Position numbers and translations under genes: made by a program. Shown piece after piece: positions 6,092 to 8,711 of a stretch of 8,711 bases of DNA. Every line of letters begins with the position of its first letter. The first letter of the stretch is position 1. The DNA is from JAPLYB01 sp964500015 (GTDB lineage: Archaea > Nanobdellota > Nanobdellia > Pacearchaeales > UBA284), in contig CAZCMN010000036.1 of assembly GCA_964500015.1 (NCBI GenBank), positions 1 through 8,711 of the forward strand, given 5' to 3'. Under the pieces are notes generated by a model, which was not told the origin of the DNA, did no database searches, and saw only the letters and a list, made by a program, of their open reading frames with translations.

Positions 6092-7105
6092 TTATTCGTA
6101 AGCCTTTTTATGAAGACTCAATAATTCTTCATCATCTCTAAAATTTTTTAACAAGAGGTTCAATTCTTTAGCAACAGCATTCTTTAAGTCCAAGGGATGC
6201 AACTTTTTAGATTTGAAGTCTTTCTCAATTTCTTCGTAATTTTCGTACTTAACATTTCCTCCAAACTTCTCGGATCTTTCAACAATGAAATTTTCTTTTT
6301 TATCTTCTTTTAATATCATAATAAAATATTTTAAAAGAGACATTATCCCATTATCTGGATTTCCTTCAACACATTCTGCTCCTTTTATTTTCTTCTTAAC
6401 ATTATTCTCATTATCAAGCAAATCAATTTTTGTGGCTTCTATACTTGAACTCATTTTTTCTCCAACGAGCCCCCTAATCATAGGAGACATTAATTCTACT
6501 CTTGGTTTATATCCTATTTTTGGAAGATTCTCTCTAGCATAAATCATTATTTTCCTTTGGTCTAATCCAGCATACTGGATATGCACTTTTAGATATTCTT
6601 CATCTAATGCTTGCATTATAGGATAAATAAGATTTCCAAGTAGTGGATTATCAGTCATTTTTATTACTTCTGATGCTGATTTTTTACAATTTCTAATAGT
6701 AGAAACCATACTTAATCTTAATACATCTTCAAAATATTTTTCATTTAGTTGGATGTCACTCCCCTTAACAAATTCAAGTTTTTTAATATCTACCCCAATT
6801 GTTTTTAAAATAAGAATTATTGCTTTTTTATAATACTCTGTTCTTTTATCTAATAATTCCCAAGATACTCCATCTAATGCGGCATGTAAGTCTGCTAACA
6901 ATATCTTGACCTTCAGACCCACTTCCAAAAAATCAGCTATTTTTAACATAGGGAGAAAATATGCTACAGATATACTTCCCGTTGGCATAGTCCCCCAATA
7001 AACCGAAATTTCTTTTTCTTTTTTCAATAAGTCTTTTAATTCTTCTTCTGTTATTATTTCTTGCAGATTTCTTGTTATTAAACTAAGCTTTTCTTTTGAT
7101 TCCAT
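6092..7105 (-). CDS. tyrS: Tyrosyl-tRNA synthetase, archaeal/eukaryotic type, altered HIGH motif
   Basis: This 337-residue protein closely follows the catalytic core of eukaryotic cytosolic TyrRS: VYWGTMPTG (35-43), FLPMLKIADFL (50-60), LLADLHAALDG (69-79), YPIMQALDEEYLKV (161-174), GLDQRKI (180-186), GEKMSSS (215-221), SEKFGGN and LHPLDLKNAVA near the end. Tyrosine-pocket residues Tyr36, Tyr161, Gln165 and Asp168 are present. There is no EMAPII-like C-terminal extension, as is usual in archaea. The HIGH motif is SVAY (46-49) where eukaryotes have HVAY and archaea HLGH, so the ATP-contacting first histidine is lost. It is the first gene of the six-gene operon, behind its own TATA box, and starts at a leaderless ATG. 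It would normally charge tRNA-Tyr with tyrosine, but with a complete bacterial TyrRS directly upstream its actual role is open. Confidence 0.88.
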   Translation of the reverse strand: MESKEKLSLITRNLQEIITEEELKDLLKKEKEISVYWGTMPTGSISVAYFLPMLKIADFLEVGLKVKILLADLHAALDGVSWELLDKRTEYYKKAIILILKTIGVDIKKLEFVKGSDIQLNEKYFEDVLRLSMVSTIRNCKKSASEVIKMTDNPLLGNLIYPIMQALDEEYLKVHIQYAGLDQRKIMIYARENLPKIGYKPRVELMSPMIRGLVGEKMSSSIEATKIDLLDNENNVKKKIKGAECVEGNPDNGIMSLLKYFIMILKEDKKENFIVERSEKFGGNVKYENYEEIEKDFKSKKLHPLDLKNAVAKELNLLLKNFRDDEELLSLHKKAYE

Positions 7106-7127
7106 ATTAGTTTAATAAATGAAACTT

Positions 7128-7136
7128 ATTTATAAA
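7128..7136 (-). promoter_or_regulatory. Archaeal TATA box for the six-gene operon
   Basis: The minus strand reads CTTTATAAATAAG in the 36-nt gap between the two TyrRS genes. The TATA centre is about 27 nt upstream of the ATG at 7105, matching a leaderless transcript. The operon can therefore be transcribed independently of the upstream bacterial TyrRS gene, although read-through is possible. Confidence 0.6.
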
Positions 7137-7141
7137 GTTGT

Positions 7142-8359
7142 TCATGAAGAATTCTTCTCATATCTCAATTTTCTAAAATACCTTTTTCCAACTTGGACAA
7201 TTTGGCCATCTTTAAGAGAAACAGAGTAGCCAACGTCACTTATAACCTCTCCATCTAATCTTACCCCTCCTTGTTCTATAAGTCTTCTAGCTTCACCGTT
7301 AGATTTTGCTCTTCCAATTTGCCTAAGAACAGTTAAAATTGGTAATTCTCTTTCGCTTGCAGAATATTTTATTACTTCCTCTTCTAATTGATTTGGCGTG
7401 TCTCTTTTTCTGTGTATTCTATTAAATCTTTCTTCGGCAGATACTGCAAAATTTTGTCCATGATATCTCGAAACTATTTCTCTTGCTAATCTTTGTTTAT
7501 ACCCCATAGGGTTTACACTTTCAGAAGCAATAGCAGCTTTAATTTCTTGAAATTCTTCTAGAGGGGTTTCAGATAATAATTCATAATATTTTAACATTAA
7601 ATCATCGGATATTGACATTATCTTTCCATACATATCATTTGGGTCGTCATTAACTCCAATAGCATTTCCAAGACTTTTACTCATTTTTTTAACCCCCCCT
7701 GTTCCTTCAAGTAATGGAAGAGTTATGATAGCTTCTGGTTCTTGATCATATGATTTTTGGATTTCCCTGCTTGCCATAAAATTAAACAATTGATCTGTGC
7801 CACCGATTTCTATATCACTATTAAGATGGACTGAATCGTATCCGACAAGAAGCGGATATAATAGTTCAGTAACAGATATGGGTTTATTTTGTTTTATCCT
7901 TTCATTAAAATCTCTTCTTTGTAATAGTTGCTGAACAGTATACCTTGAACAGAGTTGAATCATATCTGTTCCAGAAAATTGTTCTAACCATGTGCTATTG
8001 TATAATAATTCTGTTCTATCTTGATCCAAAACCTTGAAAACCTGTTTTTGATATGTTTCCATATTTCTTTCGATTTCTTCTCTGCTTAATGTGGGTCTTG
8101 TCTCACTTCTTCCACTTGGATCTCCTATCATTGCAGTATAGTCTCCGATAATCAATTGTATACGATGTCCTAAATCTTGAAATTGTTTTAATTTTTGCAA
8201 AGGAACAGTATGACCGAGATGGATGTCTGGGGCTGTAGGATCAACGCCAAATTTTATATTAAGAGGTCTATTTTGTTTTAGTTTTTTGACTAGTTCTTCT
8301 TCTGTGAGGATATCTACTGTGCCTCTTCTAATTTCTTTCAATTGTTCTTCGAGAGTCAT
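7142..8359 (-). CDS. tyrS: Tyrosyl-tRNA synthetase, bacterial type (TyrZ-like, with S4 domain)
   Basis: This is a 405-residue, full-length bacterial TyrRS. It has FGVDPTAPDIHLGH with the HIGH motif at 47-50, IGDPSGRSETRPTL (78-91), YPLLVGYDSVHL (168-179), EIGGTDQLFNFM (184-195) and KKMSKS (224-229). The C-terminal S4 RNA-binding domain spans about 341-400 (IGRAKSNGEARRLIEQGGVRLDG). It catalyses Tyr-tRNA formation in the cytoplasm. The tyrosine-pocket Gln expected in YPLxQ is Val172. It has about 6% Lys and 7% Arg, against about 13% Lys in the neighbouring TyrRS, which together with its type points to acquisition from bacteria. The start is supported by a TATA box about 28 nt upstream. Bacterial TyrRS enzymes generally prefer G1:C72 tRNA-Tyr whereas archaeal tRNA-Tyr has C1:G72, so the tRNA it charges is a question. 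Confidence 0.95.
   Translation of the reverse strand: MTLEEQLKEIRRGTVDILTEEELVKKLKQNRPLNIKFGVDPTAPDIHLGHTVPLQKLKQFQDLGHRIQLIIGDYTAMIGDPSGRSETRPTLSREEIERNMETYQKQVFKVLDQDRTELLYNSTWLEQFSGTDMIQLCSRYTVQQLLQRRDFNERIKQNKPISVTELLYPLLVGYDSVHLNSDIEIGGTDQLFNFMASREIQKSYDQEPEAIITLPLLEGTGGVKKMSKSLGNAIGVNDDPNDMYGKIMSISDDLMLKYYELLSETPLEEFQEIKAAIASESVNPMGYKQRLAREIVSRYHGQNFAVSAEERFNRIHRKRDTPNQLEEEVIKYSASERELPILTVLRQIGRAKSNGEARRLIEQGGVRLDGEVISDVGYSVSLKDGQIVQVGKRYFRKLRYEKNSS
7146..7157. repeat. Perfect 12-bp palindrome upstream of the operon TATA box
   Basis: GAAGAATTCTTC reads the same on both strands. It overlaps the last codons of the bacterial TyrRS and ends about 10 bp upstream of the operon TATA box, where an archaeal activator or repressor dimer could bind. 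It encodes part of the Lys-Asn-Ser-Ser tail, so chance is a real alternative. Confidence 0.3.
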
Positions 8360-8382
8360 TTTCCAATATTAACCCATGCTTC

Positions 8383-8392
8383 TTATATATTT
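8383..8392 (-). promoter_or_regulatory. Archaeal TATA box for the bacterial-type TyrRS gene
   Basis: The minus strand reads CTTAAAATATATAAG; the AT-alternating core is centred about 28 nt before the ATG at 8359, consistent with a very short or absent leader. CTCCCATC (8396-8403, minus) lies just upstream, as at the promoter near 1348. A second TATA-like match (ATTTATAAG, about 8410-8417) lies further upstream and could give a longer leader. Confidence 0.55.
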
Positions 8393-8398
8393 TAAGAT

Positions 8399-8477
8399 GG
8401 GAGTTATCTTATAAATCTTTCCATTTTCATCACTATAAAGTTAAGATAGTGTTAAAAAAATTGATAGATTAACTCCC
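8399..8477. repeat. Imperfect inverted repeat flanking the TyrRS promoter region
   Basis: GGGAGTTATCT (8399-8409) and AGATTAACTCCC (8466-8477) are inverted copies differing by one extra base. They are separated by 56 nt that contain a TATA-like site and a small CACTAT/ATAGTG (8431-8451) inverted pair. This could be paired operator sites or the remnant of a mobile insertion; there is no coding sequence inside. Confidence 0.35.
8454..8460 (-). terminator. Candidate oligo-T terminator downstream of rtcB
   Basis: A run of seven T on the minus strand lies 55-61 nt after the rtcB stop, which suits archaeal T-run termination. No strong hairpin precedes it. In an AT-rich genome such runs are common, so this is a weak call. 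Confidence 0.3.
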
Positions 8478-8514
8478 TTTAATGTTACAATGTATTATTG
8501 AGAGAATCTGATTT

Positions 8515-8711
8515 TCACCCCTTCACAACAGCAAGGGGTTTTAATCTCGCAACCTTTTTGCTGATGCCAAGCTCATGGACAATTTTCACAACTTCTTCTA
8601 TGTCTTTGTAGGCTTCAGGAGATTCTTCACCAAGAGATTTCCAGCTTCCTGCCTTGACTTCAATTCCTTTTTGGTTAAGTTGTTTTTTTGTGTCTTCTCC
8701 TCTTATCTTTC
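8515..8711 (-). CDS. rtcB: RtcB RNA-splicing ligase, C-terminal 64 residues (partial)
   Basis: The last 64 codons and the TGA stop of a gene that begins beyond the right edge. The peptide contains SPEAYKDIEEVVKIVHELG and ends KKVARLKPLAVVKG, the highly conserved RtcB terminus (EAPxAYKDIDEVV...VARLxPLxVVKG). RtcB joins 2',3'-cyclic phosphate or 3'-phosphate RNA ends to 5'-OH ends using GTP and Mn2+, and in archaea seals tRNA halves after intron removal. The Mn-binding and guanylylated-His motifs would lie outside the window, so activity cannot be judged here. It is separated from the TyrRS gene by 155 nt. Confidence 0.93.
   Translation of the reverse strand, partial: KIRGEDTKKQLNQKGIEVKAGSWKSLGEESPEAYKDIEEVVKIVHELGISKKVARLKPLAVVKG

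Noticed and set aside
6285..6542. Plus-strand open frame of 85 codons
   Set aside because: Antisense to the conserved C-terminal half of the eukaryote-like TyrRS, and no promoter was seen.
8431..8460. CACTAT/ATAGTG hairpin followed by an A-run as a plus-strand feature or bacterial-type terminator
   Set aside because: The stem is only 6 bp and AT-rich. On the transcribed (minus) strand the T-run precedes rather than follows the hairpin, so it is not an intrinsic terminator.
1..8711. CRISPR arrays, tRNA or rRNA genes, transposases
   Set aside because: No regularly spaced direct repeats, cloverleaf-like sequence or transposase domains were found on either strand by eye; intergenic space totals only about 260 nt.

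Overview
The window is AT-rich and reads almost entirely on the minus strand. It looks like a low-GC archaeon, probably from the DPANN group (Woesearchaeota/Pacearchaeota-like). Three things suggest this: archaeal TATA boxes lie 26-29 nt upstream of three start codons, which implies leaderless mRNAs; one tyrosyl-tRNA synthetase is of the archaeal/eukaryotic type; and the C-terminus of an RtcB RNA ligase is present. The proteins are very lysine- and asparagine-rich. The lineage is inferred from style, not from a marker gene.

Layout, in the direction of transcription (high to low coordinates): the end of rtcB (8515-8711); a 155-nt intergenic region with a TATA box, an inverted repeat and a T-run; a complete bacterial-type TyrRS with a C-terminal S4 domain (7142-8359); a second TATA box in a 36-nt gap; then a six-gene tight operon (7105 down to 1391). 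The operon holds a eukaryote-like TyrRS, a TrpRS-related class I synthetase-like protein, a TrpD-like (anthranilate phosphoribosyltransferase fold) protein, a His-rich beta-propeller, a zinc-type MDR dehydrogenase and a HAD phosphatase. Its junctions are +2, -13, +1, -4 and -4 nt, including two ATGA stop/start overlaps. After a 68-nt promoter region, a secreted PKD/cadherin-like repeat protein begins at 1322 and runs off the left edge.

The interesting part is the operon. Three homologues of core translation or tryptophan-pathway enzymes sit in one transcription unit with an alcohol dehydrogenase and a phosphatase, and each has substitutions in signature motifs. The TyrRS has SVAY in place of HVAY/HLGH. 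The TrpRS-like protein lacks the PxxQAxD substrate motif. The TrpD-like protein lacks the KHGNRA segment. An apparently intact bacterial TyrRS sits immediately upstream and could carry out, or protect, normal tyrosylation. My hypothesis is that the operon encodes a small biosynthetic or modification pathway built from repurposed aminoacyl-adenylate and phosphoribosyl-transfer enzymes. Nothing in the sequence identifies the product, and a housekeeping role for some members remains possible.
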